From: JAJPHW01 sp963799065
Lineage (GTDB): Bacteria; Acidobacteriota; Terriglobia; Terriglobales; Acidobacteriaceae
Assembly (NCBI GenBank): GCA_963799065.1
Contig: CAWCVJ010000003.1
Span: 1 to 64,000 of the forward strand
Length of the DNA stretch: 64,000 nt
Direction: 5' to 3'
Positions 8,727 to 17,258 of the stretch are shown here, in pieces (position 1 is the first letter of the stretch; each line of letters starts with the position of its first letter). Under the pieces are notes generated by a model. The model was not told the origin of the DNA, made no database searches, and saw only the letters and a program-made list of their open reading frames with translations. The translations under genes were made by a program, and so were the position numbers.

Positions 8727-10100
8727 TTAGCCTCCCTCCCGCTGCGCCCTCCTCTTCCCTGCCCAATAAATCCATGCGCCAATTGCCAGCAGGGCGATTG
8801 ATCCGCCGACGACTTTCAGCACGGCTAACGGCTTGTTCGGCTCGTCGGGCTGCGGTACGCAGGATAGAAGAATGGTAAGAACGGTGGTGAGAAATCCGAT
8901 GACTGAGATGACGATTGCCACCGGGCGTCCGCCGGGAACGCGAATTACTTCCGGCCCCGCGGGCTCCCGTTGCAGCTTGATCATTGCGGCAAAGACGTAA
9001 AGATAGGGCAGAAAATATGCGATGACCGTCATGCTGGCGAGCACGTCGTATGCGCCCTTCACGGTAGTTCCCGCTTGCCCAAGAACGATGAACACGCCGC
9101 TGAGCGCGAATTGCGTGACCAGCGCAACCCACGGAGTCTTCCAGCGCGGATGCAGTTTGCCAAACACTGGAGGCAGAAAATGATCGATGCCCGCCACGAA
9201 CGGCAAGCGCGCGACCGCGGCAAGGTAAGCTCCGCAAGCGCCGACGTTTCCCAGCGCGATCAGAAACGCCATCAGCGGAACTACGCCTCCAAATCCCACG
9301 CGGAACGCCGTCTGCGCAATTGCCTGCATGATTCCTTGCAGATTGCTGACCTCGCTCGAGGGCAGAGCGACCAACACTCCCAACGTCCCGGCGACGTAGG
9401 CGAACGCGATCAACAAACCGGCGACCACAACAGCCCTGGGCACGATGCGGCGGGCATTCTTGATTTCTCCGCCCATCATCGATGCGGTCTCGCATCCGCC
9501 GAAGGCGAAAGCCAGCAGCGACCAGAAAATCATGTCGTTCAAGTGCAGATGCGGCGTCATGGTGGCGACGGAAAACTTGGTCACCGAGCCGTAGCGATGA
9601 TAAGAAATGGCACCCATTACGATAATCAACAAAGCCGGAATCCACATGGCGAGGGCGCCGACGTTGTGCAGCCATTTGCCAATGTCGAGTCCGACGATGT
9701 TCAGGCCCGTGGCGACCGCCAGCGACACCGACGCAAAAATAATAAAGTAAGTCGGATTGTCGGAGAGATGCCCCCACGCGCCTTGGTGCATGAATAACGC
9801 GTTGCTCGCTGCGAAATAAAGAACCGACGGAAAGTAGGGCAGGTTACTGGTCCAGTACGTCCAGGCGGAAATGAAGCCGGAGAAATCGCCGAAGGCGCGC
9901 TTGCTCCACACATAGAGCCCCCCTTCATCGGGATAGCGCGACGACAACTCCACTACCGAGAGCGCGAGCGGAACATAAAACGCAGAGAACGCGGCCAGCC
10001 AGATGACGATGGAACTGGGGCCGGCCGCCGCAGCGGTGGCGATCCAGCGGAGCCCGATTCCGGTGACGACATAGAAAAGGACCAGGTCGCGAAAACCCAT
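8727..10100 (-). CDS. APC-family amino-acid permease
   Basis: 457 residues with about twelve hydrophobic segments, typical of the amino acid-polyamine-organocation family. The N-terminal half shows GIGLRWIATAAAAGPSS and VVELSSRYPDEGGLYVWSK, the latter close to the APC consensus ahead of helix 3, and FAFGGCETASMMGGEIKNARR (helix 6 region) carries the usual Gly/Glu pattern. The substrate cannot be assigned. It converges on the GcvT-like gene. The C-terminus ends in a basic tail (KRRAQREGG) that should lie in the cytoplasm. Confidence 0.85.
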   Translation of the reverse strand: MGFRDLVLFYVVTGIGLRWIATAAAAGPSSIVIWLAAFSAFYVPLALSVVELSSRYPDEGGLYVWSKRAFGDFSGFISAWTYWTSNLPYFPSVLYFAASNALFMHQGAWGHLSDNPTYFIIFASVSLAVATGLNIVGLDIGKWLHNVGALAMWIPALLIIVMGAISYHRYGSVTKFSVATMTPHLHLNDMIFWSLLAFAFGGCETASMMGGEIKNARRIVPRAVVVAGLLIAFAYVAGTLGVLVALPSSEVSNLQGIMQAIAQTAFRVGFGGVVPLMAFLIALGNVGACGAYLAAVARLPFVAGIDHFLPPVFGKLHPRWKTPWVALVTQFALSGVFIVLGQAGTTVKGAYDVLASMTVIAYFLPYLYVFAAMIKLQREPAGPEVIRVPGGRPVAIVISVIGFLTTVLTILLSCVPQPDEPNKPLAVLKVVGGSIALLAIGAWIYWAGKRRAQREGG

Positions 10101-10260
10101 AACGCGTTTGGGTTGCGGGTGTCCGGCGTCGGTCTCAGAAGTTCGTGTTGACAGGCATCCTCCCCGATCTGAAAAATGCAGCTAGGATTATCACTGTTCG
10201 CAGGGAAGAGCAAGCCGAAAGCTTCCCGCCCACGCAATCGGCTTGCACAAGCCGCGAAAT

Positions 10261-11625
10261 TCAATCGCGGACAATCCGCGCGGTCATCGACTGGGCGGGC
10301 TCGCCTCCGGATAGGGTTTGCGCCACGATGAGCTGACGCGCCTCGACCCGGATTTGCGGCAGCCGGAGCGCAAAGAGCGCGGCCCCGCCGATGCAGGCAA
10401 CCGCTCCGATCGAAATCGTCAACTGGGCCCCGATGCGGTCGGCCAGCGCGCCTCCGAGCAACGCCCCAAAGGGAGCCATGCCCATGAACATCATCGAATA
10501 CATCGCCATGACACGTCCTCGAAGTTGGTCGGGAACCATGGCTTGAATCAGCGTGTTTGAAGACGACATTTGCAGCATCATACAGAATCCAACCGGCAGC
10601 AACAGCGCGGTGGAGAGCCAAAAGTTCGTCGACTGGGCAAATAACAGAAGAGAAACCGCGAAGCCGCCACAAGCGATCGCGACCCAGCGCCCGAGACCCT
10701 TCACGCCCCGCCGTGTCGCCAGGGTGAGCGCGCCGAACATCGCGCCTACGCCGGTCGCACCCATCAGGATGCCCAATCCCCGGGCGCCACTGTGCAGAAC
10801 TTTGTGGGCAAACACTGGCATCAGCACCGTATAGGGCATGGCCACCAGACTCACTAGCCCCAGGAGTAGCAGCAGGGCGCGAATCGGCGTCGTATCCCGT
10901 GCGAAGCGAAAGCCCTCGATGATGTTGGCCAGGGGAGTTCCGGGCGCGGGCTTATACGTCGGCGGACTTAATTTCATCAGCAGCAGCCCGACGATGACCG
11001 CGATATAACTCACGGCGTTGCCTGCGAAACACCAGCCTTCCCCGACTTTCGCCACCAGAATCCCCGCAATTGCCGGTCCGATGATGCGGGCCCCGTTGAA
11101 CATAGACGAGTTCAGCGCGATGGCATTCATCAGGTCGGGTTTGCCGACCATGTCGACCAGGAAAGACTGCCGGGCTGGGATGTCAAACGCATTCACAATG
11201 CCGAGCAGCGCCGAGAGCGCGAAAATGTGCCATACCCTGACGCTGCCCGTGAGCGTCAGCAACGCTAACATGCCCGCCAATACCATGGACGATATTTGCG
11301 TAATGATTACGATGCGATGCCGGTTGAAGCGATCGGCGACGATGCCTCCGATCGGAGCCACCAGAAAAACCGGAATCTGACTCGCGAATCCGACCGCGCC
11401 CAGCAGTAGCGAGGAACCGGTGAGACGGTAGACCAACCAGGATTGAGCAACGTTCTGCATCCAGGTTCCGATCAGAGAAATGAGCTGGCCCCCGAAGAAA
11501 AGCTGGAAATTGCGGTGTTTGAGCGCGCGCAGAGTAGCCGAGAACCGGCTGCCGCCATCTAAAGTGGGCGGGAGAGGCGAAGCCGCGACCTTCTCAGCGG
11601 ATGGGGGCGAAGTTACAGAAGACAT
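10261..11625 (-). CDS. MFS transporter (MFS_3/EntS-like exporter)
   Basis: 454 residues, about twelve membrane segments. After a polar N-terminal tail, RALKHRNFQLFFGGQLISL and TWMQNVAQSWLVYRLTGSS mark the MFS_3 branch, and GGIVADRFNRHRI is the family's loop 2-3 signature. Members of this branch are mostly efflux pumps for siderophores or small drugs; the substrate here is unknown. It is divergent from the PilZ gene, with about 185 bases between them. No partner genes are visible. Confidence 0.82.
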   Translation of the reverse strand: MSSVTSPPSAEKVAASPLPPTLDGGSRFSATLRALKHRNFQLFFGGQLISLIGTWMQNVAQSWLVYRLTGSSLLLGAVGFASQIPVFLVAPIGGIVADRFNRHRIVIITQISSMVLAGMLALLTLTGSVRVWHIFALSALLGIVNAFDIPARQSFLVDMVGKPDLMNAIALNSSMFNGARIIGPAIAGILVAKVGEGWCFAGNAVSYIAVIVGLLLMKLSPPTYKPAPGTPLANIIEGFRFARDTTPIRALLLLLGLVSLVAMPYTVLMPVFAHKVLHSGARGLGILMGATGVGAMFGALTLATRRGVKGLGRWVAIACGGFAVSLLLFAQSTNFWLSTALLLPVGFCMMLQMSSSNTLIQAMVPDQLRGRVMAMYSMMFMGMAPFGALLGGALADRIGAQLTISIGAVACIGGAALFALRLPQIRVEARQLIVAQTLSGGEPAQSMTARIVRD

Positions 11626-11811
11626 GCCAATGCTTTCAAAAGATTCCCGTGCTCAAATCTGCCAATTAAGATCAACCGCCGCGGCTTTCGAGGCGGCGCC
11701 CAGCCCGTCACCAACTATGCACTTTGCAGCCCTTGCGAAATCCGCTATGGTTGCCCTGTGGTCTGGCCAAGGCCCAACCGCAGTGTGCCTTTTTCCAGTA
11801 TAGAGGGAACG

Positions 11812-12237
11812 ATGAACCCAGAATCCGAACACGCCGAACGCCGCAGTGCCCAACGCTTCGCCTTTCAGATGCCTACCACGGTTCGCGTGGTGGATAGCGA
11901 CCGCCGAGGCTCCGCATTCACCCAGGATTTGAGCGCGCGCGGAGTTTTGTTTTGTACGGACGTGCCGCTCTCGGCCGGAGAAAAGGTTGAACTCACGCTG
12001 GTCATGCCCTCGGAGATTACTTTGGCGGAGAGCATGAAGGTTTGCTGCCGCGGCCGGGTGTTGCGCGTCTCCTCTGCGCTTCACGCCAAGCGGGAGGTCG
12101 CGGTGCGCCTAGAGGGTTACGAATTCCTCCCCGACGCCGAACAAAGTGTGAGCCCGCCCTCATACCATCCCGAGTATGACTCGCAAGCCGATTCCGCCAT
12201 GGCGGCCAACGTCTTCCACGGACGGTTGTCGGTATAG
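11812..12237 (+). CDS. PilZ-domain protein (predicted c-di-GMP effector)
   Basis: 141 residues, one PilZ domain. The two c-di-GMP-binding motifs are present: ERRSAQRFAFQMP near the N-terminus (RxxxR type) and DLSARGVLF (D/NxSxxG type) about 30 residues later. I start at the ATG at 11812, preceded by GAGGGA; a GTG 54 bases upstream is possible but adds a non-conserved tail. The C-terminal 30 residues look disordered. It lies just upstream of murD on the same strand, but there is no clear functional link. A second PilZ protein is at 18884-19600. Confidence 0.82.
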   Translation: MNPESEHAERRSAQRFAFQMPTTVRVVDSDRRGSAFTQDLSARGVLFCTDVPLSAGEKVELTLVMPSEITLAESMKVCCRGRVLRVSSALHAKREVAVRLEGYEFLPDAEQSVSPPSYHPEYDSQADSAMAANVFHGRLSV

Positions 12238-12319
12238 TTCGCCCGCCACCGAACACTATTTTCTGCCCTTGCCTGCCGTGGTAAATTCTTGAAGGTTAGC
12301 GATTCGCATTTTTTGTGGG

Positions 12320-13702
12320 ATGCCGCCTTCTTTGGACCTCAAAAACAAACGCGTTCTGGTCGTCGGATTGGGCAAGTCGGGCGTTGCGGCTGCGCTTTTC
12401 CTGGAGTCGCACGGGGCAATCGTCACCGTGTCGGATGCCAAGCCTGCGGATCAACTGGCCAAGGAAATCCCCGTATTGCTTGACTTGGGTATCGCCGTCG
12501 AGACCGGGGGCCACGGAGACCGAACCTTCCGCGGACAAGATTTGATCGTCGTCAGCCCGGGCATTCCTGCGGATGTCGATCCACTGGCGCAGGCGCGCGC
12601 GCTCGGCGAACAAGTAATAGGCGAAATTGAACTGGCGTCGCAGTTTCTGCCCGGCCCCATCGTCGCCATTACGGGTTCGAACGGAAAGACGACCACCACC
12701 GCCCTCACCTCGGAGATTATCGCTACCGCCGGATTCAACACCCTGACAGGAGGAAACATCGGCACGCCTGCCATTACGCTAGCCGGCGCGGCGACGCCGG
12801 AGAGCGTTGCGGTCCTCGAAGTCTCCAGTTTTCAGCTTGAAACCATTCACCACTTCCGCCCCAAGGTTGCGATGATCCTGAACATCACGCCCGACCATCT
12901 CGACCGCCATCGCACTTTCGAGGCTTATGTCAACGCCAAGGCGAGAATCTTTGAGAATCAAACTCAGGACGATTTTCTCGTGCTCAACGCGGAGGACAAA
13001 ACCTGTGTCGCGCTGGCGAAGCGGGCGAAGTCGCAGGTCTATTGGTTCAGCAATCGTCAAGAAGTAGAGCGCGGAGCGTTCGTTTGGAATGGAGAGATTC
13101 AATTCCGCGACCGCACGACGCAGTCGATCCTGCCCGTCTCAGAGTTGTCGCTGAAAGGCTCGCACAACGTGGAGAATGCGCTTGCAGCCGTCTGCGCGGG
13201 CTTGCTGATGCAATGCGAGCCGGTTAAAATCCGGCAAGCCATCCGCAGCTTTAAGGCCGTCGAGCATCGACTGGAATATGTCGCCACGGTGCGCGGGGTT
13301 GACTATTACAACGACTCGAAGGCGACCAACGTCGATGCAACCATGAAGGCGCTGGAATCGTTTCCCGCCAACATCCACCTGGTCCTCGGCGGAAAAGATA
13401 AAGGCAGCGACTACCGGGTACTGAACTCTCTGCTGCGAGAGCGGGTGAAGGCGGCCTACACCATCGGCGCGGCGGCGGAAAAAATTGAGTCGCAGATTCG
13501 TGGCGCCACCAAGATCATCCACGCCGATACATTGGAGAACGCCATTCAAAAAGCGGCATCCGCGGCGCGGCCCGGAGACGTGGTCTTGCTCGCGCCCGCC
13601 TGCTCCAGCTTCGATCAATTCGAAAACTACGAGCAACGCGGACAAGTCTTCAAACAATCCGTAGCCGCCCTCGCGCAAGCGGAACTTGCCACCGCCGGAT
13701 AG
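12320..13702 (+). CDS. murD: UDP-N-acetylmuramoyl-L-alanine--D-glutamate ligase
   Basis: Cytoplasmic Mur ligase adding D-glutamate to UDP-MurNAc-L-Ala in peptidoglycan precursor synthesis. 460 residues, the usual length. The N-terminal Rossmann-like motif VLVVGLGKSGVAAA binds the UDP end, VAITGSNGKTTTTA (about 112-125) is the ATP P-loop, HLDRH follows in the central domain, and YNDSKATNVDAT and LVLGGKDKGSD lie in the C-terminal domain. In most bacteria murD is followed by ftsW, murG and murC; here ftsW follows after 192 bases, and then the cluster stops. Confidence 0.97.
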   Translation: MPPSLDLKNKRVLVVGLGKSGVAAALFLESHGAIVTVSDAKPADQLAKEIPVLLDLGIAVETGGHGDRTFRGQDLIVVSPGIPADVDPLAQARALGEQVIGEIELASQFLPGPIVAITGSNGKTTTTALTSEIIATAGFNTLTGGNIGTPAITLAGAATPESVAVLEVSSFQLETIHHFRPKVAMILNITPDHLDRHRTFEAYVNAKARIFENQTQDDFLVLNAEDKTCVALAKRAKSQVYWFSNRQEVERGAFVWNGEIQFRDRTTQSILPVSELSLKGSHNVENALAAVCAGLLMQCEPVKIRQAIRSFKAVEHRLEYVATVRGVDYYNDSKATNVDATMKALESFPANIHLVLGGKDKGSDYRVLNSLLRERVKAAYTIGAAAEKIESQIRGATKIIHADTLENAIQKAASAARPGDVVLLAPACSSFDQFENYEQRGQVFKQSVAALAQAELATAG

Positions 13703-13894
13703 TCCCCACTCGTCAGAGTCTGCGGAAAAGCTGTGCGTCGGCTCTACAGGCTCTGCTGCGCCCTTCGGGTAAACGATTTATCCCCGCTCAATCCGCAGGT
13801 CCGCGTGTGGGAATCAAGAGCGTCAATCATCCCGCGAAAATCACAGCAGAAAGTAGACCCGCTTGCCACCGTTCCTGTGATGAAATGAAGGCCC

Positions 13895-14986
13895 ATGGCA
13901 AAGCGGGTCAGCGTCGACGGATGGCTCTTCACGGTCACGCTATTGCTGGTCTTTGTTGGGCTGGTCATGGTGTTCAGCGCCTCCGCCGTGATCGCCAAAG
14001 AGAGCTACGGATCGGGCTACTTCTTCGTATTGCGTCAAATGGGATGGGCCGCGGCGGGCATCGTCACTATGCTGGTCGCCATGCGCATCGACTATCGCAA
14101 AATTAAGCACCCCGCCTTTGTCTTCCTGTTGCTCGGCCTGACCACGCTGATGTTGATCGGCGTGTTTTTTCTCGACCGTTCGCACAACACCCATCGCTGG
14201 ATTCACTTCGGAGGATTTTCCTTCCAGCCCTCGGAAATGGCGAAGCCGGCACTGATCCTCTTCCTGGCATATTTTCTGGAGACGCGAATCCAGGCGATGT
14301 CCGACTGGCGCAATACCATCATCCCGGCGCTCCTTCCCACCCTGCTCTTTATCGGCCTGATTGTGTTTCAGCCCGACCTAGGAACCTCCATCGCCTGCGC
14401 CGCGATCACGGTTTGTATTCTGTTTATTGCTGGGATGGATATGCGTTTCATTGCCTACGGAATGCTGGCGTCGCTCATCCCGCTTTACTTTCTGATTTTT
14501 CACGTCGCCTACCGGCGGGCGCGGATTTTGGCGTTTCTCGATCCATATTCCGACCCGCAAGGCCGAGGGTTCCACATCATTCAATCGCTGATCGCCGTCA
14601 GCACCGGCGGAGTCACCGGACTGGGCTTGATGGAAGGAAAACAAAAGCTCTTCTACCTGCCGGAACCGCACACCGACTTTATCTTCGCCGTGACCGCCGA
14701 AGAATGGGGACTGATCGGCTCGCTCATCGTGGTGTTGCTCTTTGCCGTTTTCTTGTGGCGGGGCATTCGCACGGCCTTGCACACCTCCGACACCTTCGGA
14801 CGCTTGCTGGTCGTCGGCATTACCAGCATGGTCGTAGTGCAGGCCTTCATCAACATCAGCGTCGTACTCGGACTCATGCCCACCAAAGGCATTCCCCTTC
14901 CCTTTATTTCTTATGGCGGCTCGTCGCTGTTTGTCACACTCGCCTGCGTGGGCGTCTTGTTGAATGTCTCGAAGCAAGCGGAATAG
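13895..14986 (+). CDS. ftsW: Septal peptidoglycan glycosyltransferase FtsW (SEDS family)
   Basis: Integral membrane SEDS protein that polymerises lipid II at the division septum with its partner class B PBP. 363 residues, about ten membrane segments. Family blocks seen are LVMVFSASAVIA near the N-terminus, HRWIHFGGFSFQPSEMAKPA, the central PDLGTS, and the C-terminal KGIPLPFISYGGSS. I call it FtsW and not RodA because it follows murD. The ATG is preceded by AAGG at close range. Confidence 0.93.
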   Translation: MAKRVSVDGWLFTVTLLLVFVGLVMVFSASAVIAKESYGSGYFFVLRQMGWAAAGIVTMLVAMRIDYRKIKHPAFVFLLLGLTTLMLIGVFFLDRSHNTHRWIHFGGFSFQPSEMAKPALILFLAYFLETRIQAMSDWRNTIIPALLPTLLFIGLIVFQPDLGTSIACAAITVCILFIAGMDMRFIAYGMLASLIPLYFLIFHVAYRRARILAFLDPYSDPQGRGFHIIQSLIAVSTGGVTGLGLMEGKQKLFYLPEPHTDFIFAVTAEEWGLIGSLIVVLLFAVFLWRGIRTALHTSDTFGRLLVVGITSMVVVQAFINISVVLGLMPTKGIPLPFISYGGSSLFVTLACVGVLLNVSKQAE

Positions 14987-14994
14987 ACTTCGGT

Positions 14995-15147
14995 ATGTCC
15001 GAAGAACAAAGCCTTTCTGAAGAGTTCTATTGTCCCCGCTGCGCGGTGCCAGTCTCCGATCCGCTGACCTGCGGCGATTGCTCTTCAGTGATCTGCCGTC
15101 GCTGTGGCACTCCGCTCGAATCGGCGGACGAATTGGGCATGGGGTAG
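14995..15147 (+). CDS. Small zinc-ribbon protein downstream of ftsW
   Basis: A 50-residue protein starting eight bases after the ftsW stop. Three CxxC pairs (CPRC, CGDC, CRRC) within about 35 residues predict one or two small zinc sites. The N-terminus is acidic and no membrane segment is seen. Its tight spacing suggests it is co-transcribed with ftsW. The function is unknown, and the ribosome-binding site is weak, so expression depends on coupling to ftsW. Confidence 0.6.
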   Translation: MSEEQSLSEEFYCPRCAVPVSDPLTCGDCSSVICRRCGTPLESADELGMG

Positions 15148-15200
15148 CGGAAAGCGCTCGGGCAGTTTCTGCCAAAAGGTTAGGCCTCAGCCTGTGCGCT

Positions 15201-16241
15201 TCAACGACTGGAACGCAGGTCGTGAATGACCGCCCACAACGAGCTGTGTCCAAAAGGGGCCGGAGTCAGTGTCAATACCAGCATAACGAACGCAACCACT
15301 GCCAGGGCTTGGCGGGAAGGCGACACACCCGGCCATTCCGGAACCATCGGATGCCTCATTCCGCTTAAGCGCAGCAGAATGGCCCAGATCAGCCATCCCG
15401 CCCAGAGATAGAGCGCCATCGGGATCAGCGCGAAGATGGTGATCCGCGAAACCCAGCGATGTTTGCGCGGCACGACCGCGAAAACGATGTGGCCGCCATC
15501 CAGTTGTCCGCCGGGAAGCAGATTCAACGAAGTTGCGAACATGCCGACCCAGGCGGCAATCGCCGCGGGATGCAAGAAAATAGCGTTCAGATTCGCAGCT
15601 TGCGCCTTGAGTCCGGTGAGGGGCAACAGATGCCACATGAGACGAAAGATCAGCGGATACCCCAGCTCGATTTCGGGAGCGACAACCCCCGGCAGGGCAA
15701 CATGCGACAGCGGCAGCGACCCAATCAGCACGATCAGAGCCGTCGCAAAACCTGCAATCGGCCCCGCGATTCCGATATCGAATAGTGCGCTGCGCGAACG
15801 AATTGGAGATCGAATGCGGATGAATGCGCCCAGCGTACCGATCAGAGTCGGAGCCGGTACAAAGAATGGCAGCGTGGCCCAAACGCGATAGTAGCGACAG
15901 TACAGGTAATGCCCCATCTCGTGCATGAGCAGAATCAGCATCAGCGTTCCGGCAAACGGCACGCCCAGCACTAACCGAACGGGATGGGCCAGAATCCAGC
16001 CGATGGGGAAGAACGGGATGGCTTCGTCGCTGGTCGAAAAAGAGGGCAGGCCGTGCAAAAAATTGAATTGCATTCTCGCGCCCACCACTAGTGTGGTGAA
16101 GATCGTTGCGAGCAAGAGCAGCGCATGAAGCCAATAACGGGAGGGCGGCGGCGCGGCGGCGGCGTAGAAAATGGTCCGCTCGGAGAAGCCACCAGAGTTC
16201 TCCGTGGGCCGTATTGGAAGTGGCGGCAGAATTTCAGACAT
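15201..16241 (-). CDS. Site-2 protease family (M50) membrane metalloprotease
   Basis: 346 residues with several membrane segments. The zinc-binding HEMGH (HExxH) lies about residue 129, and LLPGGQLDGGH further on supplies the third ligand region (LDG motif), so the active site looks complete. Members cleave membrane-anchored substrates within or near the membrane, often releasing anti-sigma factors. There is no PDZ domain, and no sigma or anti-sigma gene is adjacent, so the substrate is unknown. Convergent with the ftsW group. Confidence 0.88.
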   Translation of the reverse strand: MSEILPPLPIRPTENSGGFSERTIFYAAAAPPPSRYWLHALLLLATIFTTLVVGARMQFNFLHGLPSFSTSDEAIPFFPIGWILAHPVRLVLGVPFAGTLMLILLMHEMGHYLYCRYYRVWATLPFFVPAPTLIGTLGAFIRIRSPIRSRSALFDIGIAGPIAGFATALIVLIGSLPLSHVALPGVVAPEIELGYPLIFRLMWHLLPLTGLKAQAANLNAIFLHPAAIAAWVGMFATSLNLLPGGQLDGGHIVFAVVPRKHRWVSRITIFALIPMALYLWAGWLIWAILLRLSGMRHPMVPEWPGVSPSRQALAVVAFVMLVLTLTPAPFGHSSLWAVIHDLRSSR

Positions 16242-16324
16242 GATCGGAGCGTCGGATCCTTAGAAGCGCAATCGGGGTGTCGCGACTCGGCTTACTCAAA
16301 GTCCGCGAAATAAATAGGGACTTG

Positions 16325-16594
16325 CTATTCGATCGACTGTAGTTCCTTGCCGGGCTTGAAGCGCACCGCTTTACCGGGGGGAATGGAAACCTCCGCGCCG
16401 GTGCGAGGATTGCGTCCAATGCCGGTCTTGCGCGGCCGCACATTGAACACGCCGAAACCGCGCAACTCGATGCGGTCGCCCTTGGCCAGCGAGCGCTTCA
16501 TGCTGTCGAAGACCGTCTCCACCGCCAGTTCGGCCTTGGTCTTGGTGATTCCCGTTTTATTGACCACTTCGTTAATGATGTCCAGCTTGATCAA
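16325..16594 (-). CDS. HU/IHF-family DNA-binding protein
   Basis: 89 residues, the standard length. KLDIINEVVNKTGITKTKAE begins the dimerisation helices, and GFGVFNVRPRKTGIGRNPRT covers the beta-arm with the conserved RNP tip that bends DNA. It starts at TTG with GGGAG nine bases upstream. A strong promoter lies about 50 bases upstream. HU and IHF subunits cannot be told apart from this sequence. Confidence 0.94.
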   Translation of the reverse strand: MIKLDIINEVVNKTGITKTKAELAVETVFDSMKRSLAKGDRIELRGFGVFNVRPRKTGIGRNPRTGAEVSIPPGKAVRFKPGKELQSIE

Positions 16595-16644
16595 GAGGCG
16601 ACTCTCCCGGGCGTGCCATCCGCTAACAGCCCACCAAGTGATTG

Positions 16645-16673
16645 ATGCTAAGAGAGATAGCGGAGATTGTCAA
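16645..16673 (-). promoter_or_regulatory. Sigma70-type promoter of the HU gene
   Basis: On the minus strand TTGACA (16673-16668) and TAGCAT (16650-16645) are 17 bases apart, a near-consensus -35 with a four-of-six -10. Transcription would start near 16638, about 45 bases before the TTG start, which suits a highly expressed nucleoid protein. Confidence 0.7.
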
Positions 16674-16706
16674 TGTCTGCGAACCCAGGCGGTCACGGCT
16701 GCGGGA

Positions 16707-17114
16707 CTATCGTTCGCCGTCTTTGTACATGTATTTGATGGCGGGTTTGTAGACCATCAAGTTCGCTGCTCCGTGGCGATTCACCTTCAGGCAAGCCTTG
16801 TCGTACCACTCGATCACCCCGCGAATTTCTTCGCCATCGCGCAACACGACGACCATGGGGGTCTTGGCTTGCATTTGTTTCTGATAGTAGAAATTCTCCG
16901 CATTCGTCTGCTCGGGCGGGCTGGACTTCTTTCCCCCGGCGCCGCTGGGGCGTTCCGCGCGATCGCTTCTTCCCATCCGCTCACGGCGTTCCGCGAGGGG
17001 TGGCGCATGATGATGATCTGAGCGCGTCAACACAGGCCGAATCAATTTGCGGTTGGCAAAGCCGTCTGGCGACACAGAGGGACTGACTGGCGTGGGGTCG
17101 AGCGCTTCTTTCAT
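16707..17114 (-). CDS. Hfq-like Sm-fold RNA chaperone with an N-terminal extension
   Basis: 135 residues. The last ~65 residues read as an Hfq Sm domain: NFYYQKQMQAKTPMVVVLRDG (strand 1-2 region), GVIEWYDKACLKV (Sm1), and the Sm2-type MVYKPAIKYM, matching the canonical MVYKHAI. Hfq would form a hexamer binding small RNAs and mRNAs. Unlike typical 70-100 residue Hfq, it carries about 70 residues of polar, Arg/Ser/Pro-rich sequence ahead of the fold (with HHHAPPLAERRERMGRSDR), probably disordered. The ATG at 17114 has AGGTGG just upstream. It lies directly upstream of the HU gene. Confidence 0.75.
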   Translation of the reverse strand: MKEALDPTPVSPSVSPDGFANRKLIRPVLTRSDHHHAPPLAERRERMGRSDRAERPSGAGGKKSSPPEQTNAENFYYQKQMQAKTPMVVVLRDGEEIRGVIEWYDKACLKVNRHGAANLMVYKPAIKYMYKDGER

Positions 17115-17258
17115 GGGACCACCTGTTTTCGACACACGTTCCTGGGGACACAACCCGGCGCAATAGTTGTGATTGGAAGGCGTGAACTTTCCATCAAATT
17201 AGCACAAGGGCAATGGAATGACAAACCCTATTCGCTGTGGCTTAGCGCGGCTCGGGTA

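Noticed and set aside
8970..9797. Long plus-strand open frame opposite the APC permease gene
   Set aside because: His/Arg/Gln-rich composition of an antisense shadow and no ribosome-binding site; the minus-strand permease is clearly real.
14378..15253. 291-codon minus-strand frame across ftsW and the zinc-ribbon gene
   Set aside because: Opposite to a well-supported ftsW; no motif.
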